NCBI GenBank assembly: GCA_016213205.1 | Contig: JACRAZ010000041.1 | Span: 1-64,000, forward strand | From: Burkholderiales bacterium | Lineage (GTDB): Bacteria > Pseudomonadota > Gammaproteobacteria > Burkholderiales > Burkholderiaceae_C | Direction of reading: 5' to 3' | Length of the DNA: 64,000 nucleotides | Shown here: positions 36,339 through 45,951 of the stretch, one piece after another | How positions within the stretch are numbered: the first letter of the stretch is position 1 | Layout of the letters: every line of letters starts with the position of its first letter | Position numbers and translations under genes: made by a program | The notes under the pieces: generated by a model | Told to the model about the DNA's origin: nothing | Databases searched by the model: none | The model's input: only the letters and a program-made list of their open reading frames with translations

Positions 36339-38543
36339 ATGCCGAGCAACTCGAAACCCGCCGTCAACCTGGCCCCCGCACCGCCGCAACCCTGGGTGGT
36401 GCTGCCGCTGCAGCGCAGCCTGGGTGAGCATGGCAAGGCCTGGGATGCCCTGGCCAAGAGCGCCCGCTTCCGGCACCCCATGCTGGACAGCCGCTTCGTC
36501 GACGCGCTGCTGCGCCACTTCGGCAACGGCACCGAGGTGCTGTGCCGCCTGGGCCCGCCCGAGGCGCCGCAGGCCTTGTGCGTGCTGCGCCCCCGCGGCG
36601 CGGGCACCTGGGAGACCTTCCTGCCCTCGCAGGCGCAGGTGGGCGCCCAGCTCGTGCAGCGCACCGACCAGTTGGCCGGCCTGGTGGCCGCGCTGCCGGG
36701 CTGGGCGGTGCGGGTGGAGCTGCTGTGCATCGACACCGACGTGATCGACCCCGAGGCCCTGGCCAGCGCGCCGCCACCCGAAAGCATGATGCATGCACTG
36801 ACGGTGCGTGTCAGCACCGAAGGCAGCTTCGAGCAGTACTGGAACGATCGCCCGAAGAACCTGCGCCACAACATGCGCCGCTACGAGCGCCGGGTGCAGG
36901 ATGCCGAGCTGGGCGTGCGCTTCACGGGCATCCGGGATCCGGCGCAGATCGGCGATGCGGTGCGGCGCTACGCCGAGCTCGAATCGCGCGGCTGGAAGGG
37001 CCAAGCCGGCACCGCACTGGCCCCGGGCAACTCGCAGGAGCGGTTCTACATCGACCTGCTGACGGTGCATGCGCAGTCGGGCGATGCCGCGGTCTACGAA
37101 CTCTGGCTGGGCGACACCCTGGCCGCATCGCGCATCACGCTGTTCGCCGGCCCCACGCAGGCCATCCTGAAGACCACCTATGAAGAATCGCTGGGCCAGT
37201 ACGCGCCGGGCCGCCAGCACCTGCGGATGCTGATCGAGGAGGCCTGTGCCGACCCGGCGCGCCACTCGCTCGAGTTCTGCACCGACGCCACGCCCGACCA
37301 GTTGTCCTGGTCCACCGGGCAACGCCAGGTCGAGCACTGGACGGTGCACCGCAACCCGGCCATCGCCGGGCTGTTCGGCACCACGCGCGCGGTCGTCGCC
37401 TCGCTGCGCAGCCCCCCGGCCGTGCCGGTGGCCGAGCGCAGCGAGGTGCAGGTGTTCGAGCACTCCTCGGCACTGCCCAAGGACGTGCTGCAGCTGATCG
37501 ACGAGCATGCCGGCGCCAGCATGCAGTTCAGCCTGCCCTGGCTGCAGAACCTGGAAGCGCAGGTGTTCGCCGGCAACACCGCGGTGCGCTACTTCGTGCT
37601 GCGCATCAACGACGCGCCGGTGGCCCTGCTGCCCACGGTGGCCACGCAAGGGCGGCTGGGCCGCACGGTGCTGGGCCTGGGCAACTACTACACGGCCCTG
37701 TTGTCGCCGCTGATCCAGCCCTGGATCAAGCCCTTGTCGCTGCTGCCGCTGCTGGCGGCGATCCGGCGCCACCATGCGCCAGTGCGGGCCTTCCACTTCG
37801 AACCGATGGACCCGGTCTCCGGCGCCTACAAGACCCTGGCCGCCGCGCTGCGGCTGGACGGTCTGGCCGTCTACCGCTTCTTCTGCTTCGGCAACTGGTA
37901 CCTGCGGGCGCCAGCGGACTGGCCCGCCTACCTGGCCAGCCGCGACAGCAAGATGCGCAGCAACATCAAGCGCATGACGCAGAAGCTCGCGGCCGACGGC
38001 GGGCGGCTGGAGATCATCACCGACGCAGCCGACCTGGCCCGTGGCCTCGTCGCCTACGGGCAGGTGTATGCCCAGAGCTGGAAGGTGCCCGAGCCCTACC
38101 CCGAGTTCGTGCCCGAGCTGATCCGCACCTGCGCTGCCCAGGGCTGGCTGCGCCTGGGGCTGGTCTGGATGGGTGAACAACCCATTGCCGCCCAGTTGTG
38201 GATCGTGGCCGGCGGCAAGGCCGACATCTACAAGGTCGCCTACGACGAGGCCTTCAAGAAGTACTCGCCCGGCACCGTGCTCACCGCCGCGTTGATGCAG
38301 CACGTGCTCGAACGCGACCACGTGCGCGAGGTCGATTTCCTGGTCGGCGACGACGGCTACAAGAAGGGCTGGATGAGTCACCGCCGCGAGCGCTGGGGCC
38401 TGGTGGCCTACAACATGCGCACGCTCGCCGGCCTGGCCGGCTGCCTGCGCGAGGCTGCGGGCCGCATCGTCAAACCCTGGTTGCGCAAGCTGGCCGCGCG
38501 CCGCGCGCCCGCGCCTGCGCCCGCGGCGGCCGAGGGCAGCTGA
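36339..38543 (+). CDS. Tandem FemAB/CelD-like GNAT-fold protein
   Basis: This 734-residue cytoplasmic protein contains two copies of a CelD/BioF2-type acyltransferase domain. Copy 1 covers about residues 20-350 (SARFRHPMLDSRFVDALL to LEFCTDATPDQLSWSTGQ). Copy 2 covers about 370-700 (HAGASMQFSLPWLQNLEAQVF to DFLVGDDGYKKGWM). Each copy has the family core RPKNLRHNMRR or SKMRSNIKRM, and a LKTTYEESL or YKVAYDEAF segment. Most relatives have one copy. In exosortase A loci, single-domain FemAB-like proteins occur. It probably transfers an aminoacyl or acyl group from the carrier protein to a sugar, which is inference. Confidence 0.82.
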   Translation: MPSNSKPAVNLAPAPPQPWVVLPLQRSLGEHGKAWDALAKSARFRHPMLDSRFVDALLRHFGNGTEVLCRLGPPEAPQALCVLRPRGAGTWETFLPSQAQVGAQLVQRTDQLAGLVAALPGWAVRVELLCIDTDVIDPEALASAPPPESMMHALTVRVSTEGSFEQYWNDRPKNLRHNMRRYERRVQDAELGVRFTGIRDPAQIGDAVRRYAELESRGWKGQAGTALAPGNSQERFYIDLLTVHAQSGDAAVYELWLGDTLAASRITLFAGPTQAILKTTYEESLGQYAPGRQHLRMLIEEACADPARHSLEFCTDATPDQLSWSTGQRQVEHWTVHRNPAIAGLFGTTRAVVASLRSPPAVPVAERSEVQVFEHSSALPKDVLQLIDEHAGASMQFSLPWLQNLEAQVFAGNTAVRYFVLRINDAPVALLPTVATQGRLGRTVLGLGNYYTALLSPLIQPWIKPLSLLPLLAAIRRHHAPVRAFHFEPMDPVSGAYKTLAAALRLDGLAVYRFFCFGNWYLRAPADWPAYLASRDSKMRSNIKRMTQKLAADGGRLEIITDAADLARGLVAYGQVYAQSWKVPEPYPEFVPELIRTCAAQGWLRLGLVWMGEQPIAAQLWIVAGGKADIYKVAYDEAFKKYSPGTVLTAALMQHVLERDHVREVDFLVGDDGYKKGWMSHRRERWGLVAYNMRTLAGLAGCLREAAGRIVKPWLRKLAARRAPAPAPAAAEGS

Positions 38544-38548
38544 TCCCC

Positions 38549-41500
38549 ATGGGCGCGCGCCTGGCCACCTGGTTGCTGGCCTACCTCGCCTTCGTGGTGT
38601 ACGGCAGCCTGGTGCCCTGCGAGCTCAAGCCGATGTCGCTGGCCGAGGCCTGGCAGCGCTTCCAGCAGATCCAGCTGCTGCGCATCGGTACGGTGCAGCG
38701 TGCCGACTGGATCTCCAACATCGTGCTGTACGTGCCCGTGGGCGCGCTGCTGATGCAACAGTTGCGCCATGCCTGGCCTGGCGCCGCCTGGCTGGTGCGG
38801 GCCGTGCTGACGATGGGCCTGGGCTGTGCGCTGGCCGTCGGGGTGGAGTTCACGCAGCTGTTCTTCCCGCCGCGCACCGTCTCGGTGAACGACCTGATCG
38901 CCGAGGCGATGGGCACCGCCATCGGCATCGGGCTGGCCACCCGCCTGGCCGCCTGGCTGGACGACCTGCGCCGGGTGGCTGCCACCCGCACCACGGCGCT
39001 GCTGGACTACGCGCTCAAGGCCTTTGCCGTGGCCTACGTGGCCTACAGCCTGTTTCCCTACGACCTGGTGCTCTCAGCCACGGAGTTGCAGCAGAAGCTG
39101 GCCTCGGCGCAATGGGGCTGGTGGCTGGCCAGCACCGGCGCCAGCCCCGCGCTGCGCCTGCTGCGCACCGGCGCCGAATGCCTGCTGGCCCTGCCGCTGG
39201 GCGTGCTGGTGGCCCGGGTGCTGGGCCCGGCGCGCGGCCACTGGCCCCGCGCGGTGCTGTGGGGCGCCGCCTTCGGCGTGGTGGAGGAGTTGGCGCAGCT
39301 GGTGCTGGTGTCCGGCGTGAGCCAGGGCGTGTCGGTGCTGACGCGGGCCATCGGGTTCGGGCTGGGCGCCTGGGCGTGGCAGCACCTGCCCCGGCTCGAC
39401 GCGGCCCGCAGCGCGCTGGCGCTGCGGCGCCACACGGTCTGGCTGGTGCCTGCCTGGCTGGTGCTGGCCGCGCTGGCCAACCGCTGGACAGCCGGCGGCT
39501 GGATCGGCATCGACCGCGTGGCGCTGCGCTGGCAGGACCTGCACTGGCTGCCGTTCTACTACCACTACTTCACCACCGAGATGGCCGCGCTCACCAGCCT
39601 GGCCAGCAGCGCGCTGCTGTACGGGGCGATCGGCATCCTGGCCTGGGCCTACCGCTGGTCGGCCGGCTGGACGGCCCTGATCGCCGCGCTCGCCGCCGCG
39701 GTGTTCGAGGCCGGCAAGCTCTTCAGCACACGGGGCCATGCCGACCCGACCAACCTGCTGATCGCCGCTGCCGCGGCCGCCGCCACGCTGGTGGCGTGCA
39801 GGGCCCTGGCCGGCCTGCGCCGCCCCGCCACCACCCTGCCGGCCGTGGCAGAGGCCAGCCCGGCTGCTGCACCGCCAGCGCGGGCGCCCAGCCAGGGCAG
39901 GGCCACGGGCCTGGTGCTGTCGCTGGGCATCTTGGCGGCGGTGCTGCTGCCCGTGCTGCTGCTGGCCGCGGGCTGGCCCGACCAGCCGGTGCTGCTGATG
40001 CTGGCCGTGCTGGCGGCGGCGGCGCTCGCCTGGTCGCGGCCGGGCTGGGGCCTGGCCCTGCTGATGGCGGCGCTGCCGCTGGCCGACTTCGTGCCCTGGA
40101 CCGGCCGCCTGCACCTCGACGAGTTCGACCTGCTGTGCGCCGCCGTGCTGGCCGCCGCCCACCTGCGGCTGCGCCACATCGCGCCGAGGCACCGCCGGGT
40201 CGACCTGGCGGGCCTGCTGGCACTGCTGGTGCTGCTGGCCGCGCTGGCGGCGTCGGCGGCCATTGGCGGCGTGTCGACGGCGGCGCTGGGCACCAGCAGC
40301 GAGTACTCGCCCTTTGCCAGCGTGCACGCGCTGCGGCTGGCCAAGGGCGGGTTGTGGGCGGCCATCGTGCTGCTGCTGCTGCTGCGCCTGCAGCGGCGCG
40401 CGCTGCCGGCCCTGCGGCCGCTGGCCCAGGGCATGGCGATCGGCCTGGCCGGCACGGTGGCCTGGGTGGTCTGGGAGCGTGCGGCCTTCGTCGGGCTGCT
40501 GGACTTTTCCAGCGACTATCGTGTGTCCGGCCCCTTCTCGGCCATGAACGTCGGTGGCGCGTACATCGAGTGTTATCTCTCGCTGGCCACGCCGTTCCTG
40601 GTGTGGCTGATCGTGCAGACGCGCAGCCTGTCCAGCCGGCTGCTCGGCCTGGCGCTGCTGCTGGCCACCGTCTATGCGCTGATGGTCACCTTCTCGCGCA
40701 CCGGCTATCTGAGCTTCGCGCTGGCCCTGGCAGCCATGCTGCTGGGTGCCATGTGGGTGCGGCCCGGCCGCTTGCGGCTGACCCTGGCCGCCACCGCGGC
40801 GGTGGCGGTGCTGGTGGCGCTGCCCGTGGTGCTGGGGCCGTTTGCGCAGACTCGGCTGAAGTCCACCGAGCACGACCTGGGCACCCGCCAGCAGCACTGG
40901 CAGGACAGCAGCGCGATGGCGGCCCAGCACTCCCCGGTGTGGGGGGCGGGCCTGGCGCGCTTCCCGGCCGACCACTACGTGCAGCACCTGCAGCAGCGGC
41001 ACAGCGCGGCCTACGACCGCCTGCTCGTCGAGGACGCGCCGGTGCTGCGCCTGGCCGGCGGCGAGACGATCTTCATCGAGCAGGTGGTGGACGTGCGCCC
41101 GCGCGAAGAGCTCGTGCTGCGTGTCGAGGCCCGCAGCGCGGTGACCGACGGCGAGTTCTTCGCCTCCTTGTGCGAGCGCTGGATGCTGACCTCGTACAGC
41201 TGCTACAAGCTCACCCTGAAGCTGCCCGGCGCCGGCCAGCACTGGCAGCGCCAGGAGTGGCGCGTGAACACCGGCACCATGGCCGGCCAGCCCTGGTTCG
41301 CGCGGCGCACCGTGAAGTTCGCGCTGCACACGCCGCCCGGCGCCTACACGGTGGACCTGCGCCAGGTGAGCCTGGTGAACGCCCGCGGCACCGAGCTGCT
41401 GGACAACGGCCGCTTCGCGCAAGGCATGGACCATTGGTACTTCTCGGTTGGCAACCACCTGCAGTGGCACACCAAGAACCTGTACCTGCACCTGCTGTAC

Positions 41501-41749
41501 GAACAGGGCTGGCTCGGCCTGGCCGCCTGGGGCGCCTGTGCGGCGCTGGCGGGCTGGCGCGTCGTGGCCGCGGTACGCCAGCGCCGTCTCGCCGGCTGGC
41601 TGGGCCTCAGTGGCATGATGGTGTGGCTGGTGCTCGGCGCCTTCGACAGCCTGGTCGACACGCCCCGCTTCCTGATGCTGTGCCTGCTGACGCTGGGGCT
41701 GTGCATCCTTTCCGACCCCCCCGACGCCGAGGACACCCCCCATGGCTGA
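38549..41749 (+). CDS. VanZ-like / O-antigen-ligase fusion membrane protein
   Basis: This is a 1066-residue polytopic inner-membrane protein. The N-terminal about 140 residues are a VanZ domain (ADWISNIVLYVPVGALLM, then EFTQLFFPPRTVSVNDLIAE). A second VanZ-like block lies at about 330-410 (FYYHYFTTEMAALTSL, then FEAGKLFSTRGHADPTNLLI). From about 450 it is a Wzy/WaaL-type ligase with FSRTGYLSFAL near 715. A soluble, probably periplasmic beta-rich insert at about 830-960 (VVDVRPREELVLRVEARSAV, FAQGMDHWYFS) is followed by the last membrane helices. The ATG at 38549 is five bases after the previous stop. The ligase part should polymerise or ligate the polysaccharide. Confidence 0.85.
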   Translation: MGARLATWLLAYLAFVVYGSLVPCELKPMSLAEAWQRFQQIQLLRIGTVQRADWISNIVLYVPVGALLMQQLRHAWPGAAWLVRAVLTMGLGCALAVGVEFTQLFFPPRTVSVNDLIAEAMGTAIGIGLATRLAAWLDDLRRVAATRTTALLDYALKAFAVAYVAYSLFPYDLVLSATELQQKLASAQWGWWLASTGASPALRLLRTGAECLLALPLGVLVARVLGPARGHWPRAVLWGAAFGVVEELAQLVLVSGVSQGVSVLTRAIGFGLGAWAWQHLPRLDAARSALALRRHTVWLVPAWLVLAALANRWTAGGWIGIDRVALRWQDLHWLPFYYHYFTTEMAALTSLASSALLYGAIGILAWAYRWSAGWTALIAALAAAVFEAGKLFSTRGHADPTNLLIAAAAAAATLVACRALAGLRRPATTLPAVAEASPAAAPPARAPSQGRATGLVLSLGILAAVLLPVLLLAAGWPDQPVLLMLAVLAAAALAWSRPGWGLALLMAALPLADFVPWTGRLHLDEFDLLCAAVLAAAHLRLRHIAPRHRRVDLAGLLALLVLLAALAASAAIGGVSTAALGTSSEYSPFASVHALRLAKGGLWAAIVLLLLLRLQRRALPALRPLAQGMAIGLAGTVAWVVWERAAFVGLLDFSSDYRVSGPFSAMNVGGAYIECYLSLATPFLVWLIVQTRSLSSRLLGLALLLATVYALMVTFSRTGYLSFALALAAMLLGAMWVRPGRLRLTLAATAAVAVLVALPVVLGPFAQTRLKSTEHDLGTRQQHWQDSSAMAAQHSPVWGAGLARFPADHYVQHLQQRHSAAYDRLLVEDAPVLRLAGGETIFIEQVVDVRPREELVLRVEARSAVTDGEFFASLCERWMLTSYSCYKLTLKLPGAGQHWQRQEWRVNTGTMAGQPWFARRTVKFALHTPPGAYTVDLRQVSLVNARGTELLDNGRFAQGMDHWYFSVGNHLQWHTKNLYLHLLYEQGWLGLAAWGACAALAGWRVVAAVRQRRLAGWLGLSGMMVWLVLGAFDSLVDTPRFLMLCLLTLGLCILSDPPDAEDTPHG

Positions 41750-42776
41750 GCCGAAGCAAGGCGCCGGACGACTGCTCGAAGTCGACGCATTGCGCGGGCT
41801 GGCGGCGATGGCGGTGGTGCTGTTCCACTACACCACGCACTTCGCCACGCTGTACGCGCCGGCCACGCGCCCCGCGCTGTCGCTGCCGGTGGGGCACTTC
41901 GGCGTCAACCTGTTCTTCATCATCAGCGGCTTCGTGATCTTCATGACCCTGGAGCGCACGCGCGAGCCGATGGACTTCGTGGTGTCACGCTTCTCGCGCC
42001 TGTTCCCGGCCTACTGGCTGGCGGTGCTGCTGACCTTCACGATCACCCATGCCCTGGGCCTGCCGCAGAAGCTGGTCAGCGCGCAGGCCGCGCTGGGCAA
42101 CGTGGTGATGATCCACAACCTGTTCGGCGTGCCCCATGTGGACGGCGTGTACTGGACGCTCGAGGTCGAGCTGATGTTCTATGCCGGCATGTTCACGCTG
42201 TACCGCCTGCGGCGGCTCGACCAGGTGCACCTGGCACTGGGGGCCATGCTGGCGCTGCGCATCGCGTACCACCTGGGGCAGCGGCTGTGGGGCGTGGACC
42301 TGCTGCCCTGGACGCTTTACCGCATCCTGATCGTGCAGTTCCTGCCCTGGTTCACGCTCGGCATCGCCACCTACCTGTGGCTGCAGCATGCCGACCGCAC
42401 GCACCGCCGGCGCGCCGCCGGCATGGCCGTGGCGGCGCTGCTCACGCTGGCGCTGACCGAAGGCCTGGGCATGGGCCTGCTGGCGCTGGCGCTGGCGGGC
42501 GCCGTGTTCGCCGCGGCCAGTGGCGCGCTGGGCGTGCTGCGGCTGCGCCCGCTGGTATGGCTGGGCGCGATCTCGTACCCGCTGTACCTGGTGCACGAGA
42601 ACATCGGCTGGAGTGTGCTGCTGCGCCTGCATGCCGCCGGCATCGAGGCCAACCTCGCGGTGCTGCTCACCCTGGCGCTCGCGCTCGCGCTGGCCCATGC
42701 GGTGCATGTCAGCGTCGAGATGCCGGCCATGCGCTGGCTGCGCCAGCGCTACCGCCAGCGCCGGGGAAAGCCGTGA
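41742..42776 (+). CDS. Acyltransferase 3 family membrane protein
   Basis: This 344-residue inner-membrane O-acyltransferase has ten or so membrane segments. Family marks are the N-terminal DALRGLAAMAVVLFHYTTH with the conserved His, FGVNLFFIISGFVIF, and the SRLFPAYW arginine motif. Such proteins acetylate surface sugars, usually taking acetyl groups across the membrane. Its start lies eight bases inside the end of the VanZ/ligase gene, and its stop overlaps the GTG of the esterase gene. A sugar O-acetyltransferase next to an acetylesterase suggests tuned acetylation of the exopolysaccharide. Confidence 0.92.
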   Translation: MAEPKQGAGRLLEVDALRGLAAMAVVLFHYTTHFATLYAPATRPALSLPVGHFGVNLFFIISGFVIFMTLERTREPMDFVVSRFSRLFPAYWLAVLLTFTITHALGLPQKLVSAQAALGNVVMIHNLFGVPHVDGVYWTLEVELMFYAGMFTLYRLRRLDQVHLALGAMLALRIAYHLGQRLWGVDLLPWTLYRILIVQFLPWFTLGIATYLWLQHADRTHRRRAAGMAVAALLTLALTEGLGMGLLALALAGAVFAAASGALGVLRLRPLVWLGAISYPLYLVHENIGWSVLLRLHAAGIEANLAVLLTLALALALAHAVHVSVEMPAMRWLRQRYRQRRGKP

Positions 42777-43654
42777 AGACGGGCCATGCCCTGCGCATCG
42801 TGATCGTGGTGGTGCTGGTGCTCACCGCCGCCGCCGTGGCCGCGTGGCGCGTGGCGGCGCAAGGCCGCCGCGACGCCGCGCAACAGGCCGCCGCGACGCG
42901 CCACCTGTCCGAGCGCCAGGCGCTCGGCGCCCACGAGCTGCTGTCCTGTGCCGAGGTGGCGGCCACCCGGCCGCTGGTGCTGCTGGCGCTGGGCCAATCG
43001 AACGCCGGCAACCACGGCCAGGCGCCGGGCGCCGATCCGGTGACCCTGGTGCACGCCGGGCGCTGCGTTCGGGTGCGCGACCCGCTGCCCGGCGCCACCG
43101 GACAAGGCGGCAGCGTGTGGTCGCGCCTGCCCGCGGCGCTGCGGGCCCAGGGCCTCGAGCGGCCGGTGGTGTTGGCCGTGCTGGGCGTGGACGCCTCGCC
43201 GATCGCCGCCTGGGCCGACGAGGGCGCGCCGATCGCGGCCGCGCTGAACGAGACGCTGCAGGGCCTGCGGCACGCCGGGCTGGCGCCCACGGCCGTGCTG
43301 TGGCACCAGGGCGAGGCCGACGGGCGACTGGGCACTCCTGCACACATCTACGACGCTGCGCTGCGCCGGCTCGCGGCGACAATCCGGCTCGCCGGCGTGA
43401 CGGCGCCGATCCTGGTGGCCCGCACCACGATCTGCCGTTCTGCCGCGTCAGACGCCGTCCGATCGGCCATCCGGTCGGCCGCCACGGAAGTGCCCCAATT
43501 GCGCCTCGGACCGGACCTGGACACCCTGCTGGTCGACACCGACCGCTTCGACGGATGTCACCTGTCGACAGCGGGGCTCGACCGCGCGGCCCAGGCCTGG
43601 GCCACTACGATTGCCAGCGAACTCTCCAGCGCGCCTGCACCGCGCCAGCCATGA
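42773..43654 (+). CDS. Membrane-anchored sialate-O-acetylesterase (SASA) type esterase
   Basis: This 293-residue protein has an N-terminal membrane anchor (IVIVVVLVLTAAAVAAW) and a periplasmic SGNH-like esterase domain. The catalytic Ser76 is in LGQSNAGN. The block WHQGEAD is at 177-183. The Asp/His pair is D260 and H263 in DGCHLS. All three elements of the sialate-O-acetylesterase pattern are present, so it should remove acyl groups from a carbohydrate. The GTG start at 42773 has GGGGAAAG upstream and overlaps the previous stop (GTGA). Confidence 0.85.
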   Translation: MKTGHALRIVIVVVLVLTAAAVAAWRVAAQGRRDAAQQAAATRHLSERQALGAHELLSCAEVAATRPLVLLALGQSNAGNHGQAPGADPVTLVHAGRCVRVRDPLPGATGQGGSVWSRLPAALRAQGLERPVVLAVLGVDASPIAAWADEGAPIAAALNETLQGLRHAGLAPTAVLWHQGEADGRLGTPAHIYDAALRRLAATIRLAGVTAPILVARTTICRSAASDAVRSAIRSAATEVPQLRLGPDLDTLLVDTDRFDGCHLSTAGLDRAAQAWATTIASELSSAPAPRQP

Positions 43655-44436
43655 TGCGACCGAACCGGCCCGCCCTTCTCTCCGCGATCACCGCTGTGCT
43701 GCTGTGCGCCTTCGCTCCGGTGCACGGGGCCAAGCCCGAGAACTGGACCGAAGGCGAACTGCAGCTGGCCGCGCCCTATTGCATCGACACCATGGGCTTT
43801 CGCTACGGCGACAGCTACTTCAACCCGTCGCCCCGTGCCAAGCACTGGGTCGGGCTGATGGGCAAGGGCTTCTGGACCATGCACCACTACTGCTGGGCCT
43901 TGGTGAACATGAAGCGGGCGCAGTCGGGTGGCATGTCGCGCCAGGCGCGCGACGCCTTGATGAACACCGTCGTCGATGACATGAACTTCGTGCTGCGCAA
44001 CGCGGGCGACGACTTCATCATGCGGCCCGAAGTGCTCATGCGCATGGGTGACGCATTGCGCCTGATGGGCCAGCTGCCCCGTGCGATCGAGGCCTACATG
44101 GCCGCCACCCGCAGCAAGCCCGACTACTGGCCGGCCTACCAGCGCTGGGCCGAACTGCTGGTCGAGCTCAAGAGCCCGGACCAGGCCCGGCGCGTGCTGG
44201 CCGAAGGCCTGGGCCAGGCGCCCGACGCCCCCACCCTGCAATCGGCCTACCGCCAACTGGGCGGCGACCCCGCAACGATTGCACGTCGCCCGGCACCGGC
44301 GGCGGCCGCGCCGGCCGCAGCCCCCGCCGCGGCGTCCGCGGCATCGGTACCTGCCGCCGCCGCTTCGGAGGCACCCGCCCCTTCGCCGGCAGTCGCGCCG
44401 GCGCCCGCGGCCTCGGCGGCCTCCGGCGCCCGCTGA
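43651..44436 (+). CDS. Exported TPR-repeat protein
   Basis: This 261-residue protein has a signal peptide (LLSAITAVLLCAFAPVHG). A domain with conserved-looking aromatic residues comes next (YCIDTMGFRYGDSYFNPSPR, FWTMHHYCWALVNM). Two TPR-like helical repeats follow at about 125-205 (PEVLMRMGDALRLMGQLPRA, then WPAYQRWAELLVELKSPDQA), and an Ala/Pro tail of about 50 residues ends the protein. TPR proteins often scaffold polysaccharide export complexes in the periplasm. The exact role is unknown. Its ATG overlaps the esterase stop by four bases. Confidence 0.82.
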   Translation: MMRPNRPALLSAITAVLLCAFAPVHGAKPENWTEGELQLAAPYCIDTMGFRYGDSYFNPSPRAKHWVGLMGKGFWTMHHYCWALVNMKRAQSGGMSRQARDALMNTVVDDMNFVLRNAGDDFIMRPEVLMRMGDALRLMGQLPRAIEAYMAATRSKPDYWPAYQRWAELLVELKSPDQARRVLAEGLGQAPDAPTLQSAYRQLGGDPATIARRPAPAAAAPAAAPAAASAASVPAAAASEAPAPSPAVAPAPAASAASGAR

Positions 44437-44460
44437 GCGGCCGGCCCGCGCACACGACCG

Positions 44461-45930
44461 ATGGGATCGATCCGCCGCTCACTGGCGTTCTCGGCGCTGG
44501 ACAGCTACCTGGCGCTGGTGCTGCAACTCGCCAGCACGGTGATCATCGCCCGGCTGCTCACCCCCACCGAGACCGGCATCTTCGCCGTTGCGGCGGTGTT
44601 CGCGTCGCTCGCCTCCACCTTCCGCGACTTCGGCGTCGCCGAGTTCCTGATCCAGGAAAAGGAGCTCGTGCCGCAGAAGATCCGCGCCGCGCTGGCGCTG
44701 AACATCATGCTGTCGTGGGCCATGGGCCTGCTGCTGTTCTTCGGGGCGCCGCTCACGGCCGAGTTCTACCGCACCCCCGGCATCGCCGACGTGATGCGGG
44801 TGCAGGCCTTCAACTTCGCGCTCATCCCCTTCGGCGCGGTGACGATGGCGTGGTTCCGCCGCGAGCTCGATTTCCGGCCGATCCTGATCGCCGGCATCAC
44901 CGCCAACACCGTGAGTTTCATCGTCGCCGTGGGTGGCGCGCTGGCCGGGCTCAGCTACATGAGCATGGCCTGGTCGTCGCTGGCGGGGGTGGCGGTCACG
45001 GTGGGGGTGTCGTTGTGGTTCCGGCCCGCCAGCTTTCCGCGCTGGCCCAGCCTGCGGGGCGTGGCCGAGGTCTTCCACTTCGGCAAGTTCGCCAGCGGCA
45101 TCTACATCTTCGGCCAGCTCGGGCGGGGGGCACCCGAGATCATCATCGGCCGCTCGCACGACATGGCCTCGGTGGCCATCTTCAGCCGCGCCAACGGGCT
45201 GGTGGAGCTGTTCAACCGCCTGGTGCTGCAGGCCATCTCGCCAGTGTGCATGCCGTACTTCGCACGCGCCAACCGCGAGGACGGCAGCCTCAAGCGTGGC
45301 TACCTGGCCAGCGTGACCTACCTCACCGGCGTGGGCTGGCCGATGCTGGCCTACCTGGGCATCATGGCCTTCGCGGCCATCCGCATCATCTACGGCACGC
45401 AATGGACGGCGGCGGCGCCGCTGGCGCGCATCGTCTGCGCGGCCGGTGTCATCGAACTCGTGCACCACCTGGCCAAGGAAGCGCTCATCGCGCAAGGCCA
45501 CATCAAGCGCAGCAACCTGCTGCAGATGCAGGTCCAGGGCAGCCTGGTGCTGGGCCTGCTGGCCGTGATCCCGTTCGGGCTCGAAGGCGGATGCTGGGGC
45601 CTGCTGGGCGGTCGGGTGGCCGGTCTGCTGTTTGCCCACCGGCAACTCGCCACGACACTGGGCCTGACGATGGGCGAGGTGCTGCTGGCACTGCGCCCGA
45701 GCGCGCTGCTCAGCCTGGCCACCGCGCTGCCGCTGCTGGCCTGGGTGGCGGTGGACCCGGTGAACGAATCGAACTTCTGGCGCTGCGCCATCGGCGGCGG
45801 CGTGCTGACGATCCTGGCCTGGCTGGCCGCCCTGCGCTGGCTGGCCCATCCGCTGTGGCCGGAAGTGGTGCGGATCGCGACTGTGCTGCGCGCGCGCCTT
45901 CCACCCTTCAACCGATCCCCGTCGCCTTGA
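44461..45930 (+). CDS. Lipopolysaccharide/exopolysaccharide flippase (WzxC-like)
   Basis: This 489-residue membrane protein is of the polysaccharide transporter (PST) branch of MOP flippases. It has about 12-14 hydrophobic segments. The N-terminus is typical (SALDSYLALVLQLASTVIIARLLTPTETGIFAVA), as is the DFGVAEFLIQEKEL segment. It should flip undecaprenyl-linked repeat units to the periplasmic face, where the VanZ/ligase fusion or the O-glycosylation ligase could use them. It lies 24 bases after the TPR gene and 21 bases before the asparagine-synthetase homologue. Confidence 0.92.
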   Translation: MGSIRRSLAFSALDSYLALVLQLASTVIIARLLTPTETGIFAVAAVFASLASTFRDFGVAEFLIQEKELVPQKIRAALALNIMLSWAMGLLLFFGAPLTAEFYRTPGIADVMRVQAFNFALIPFGAVTMAWFRRELDFRPILIAGITANTVSFIVAVGGALAGLSYMSMAWSSLAGVAVTVGVSLWFRPASFPRWPSLRGVAEVFHFGKFASGIYIFGQLGRGAPEIIIGRSHDMASVAIFSRANGLVELFNRLVLQAISPVCMPYFARANREDGSLKRGYLASVTYLTGVGWPMLAYLGIMAFAAIRIIYGTQWTAAAPLARIVCAAGVIELVHHLAKEALIAQGHIKRSNLLQMQVQGSLVLGLLAVIPFGLEGGCWGLLGGRVAGLLFAHRQLATTLGLTMGEVLLALRPSALLSLATALPLLAWVAVDPVNESNFWRCAIGGGVLTILAWLAALRWLAHPLWPEVVRIATVLRARLPPFNRSPSP

Positions 45931-45951
45931 ACCGGGGCATTCCGACATCGC

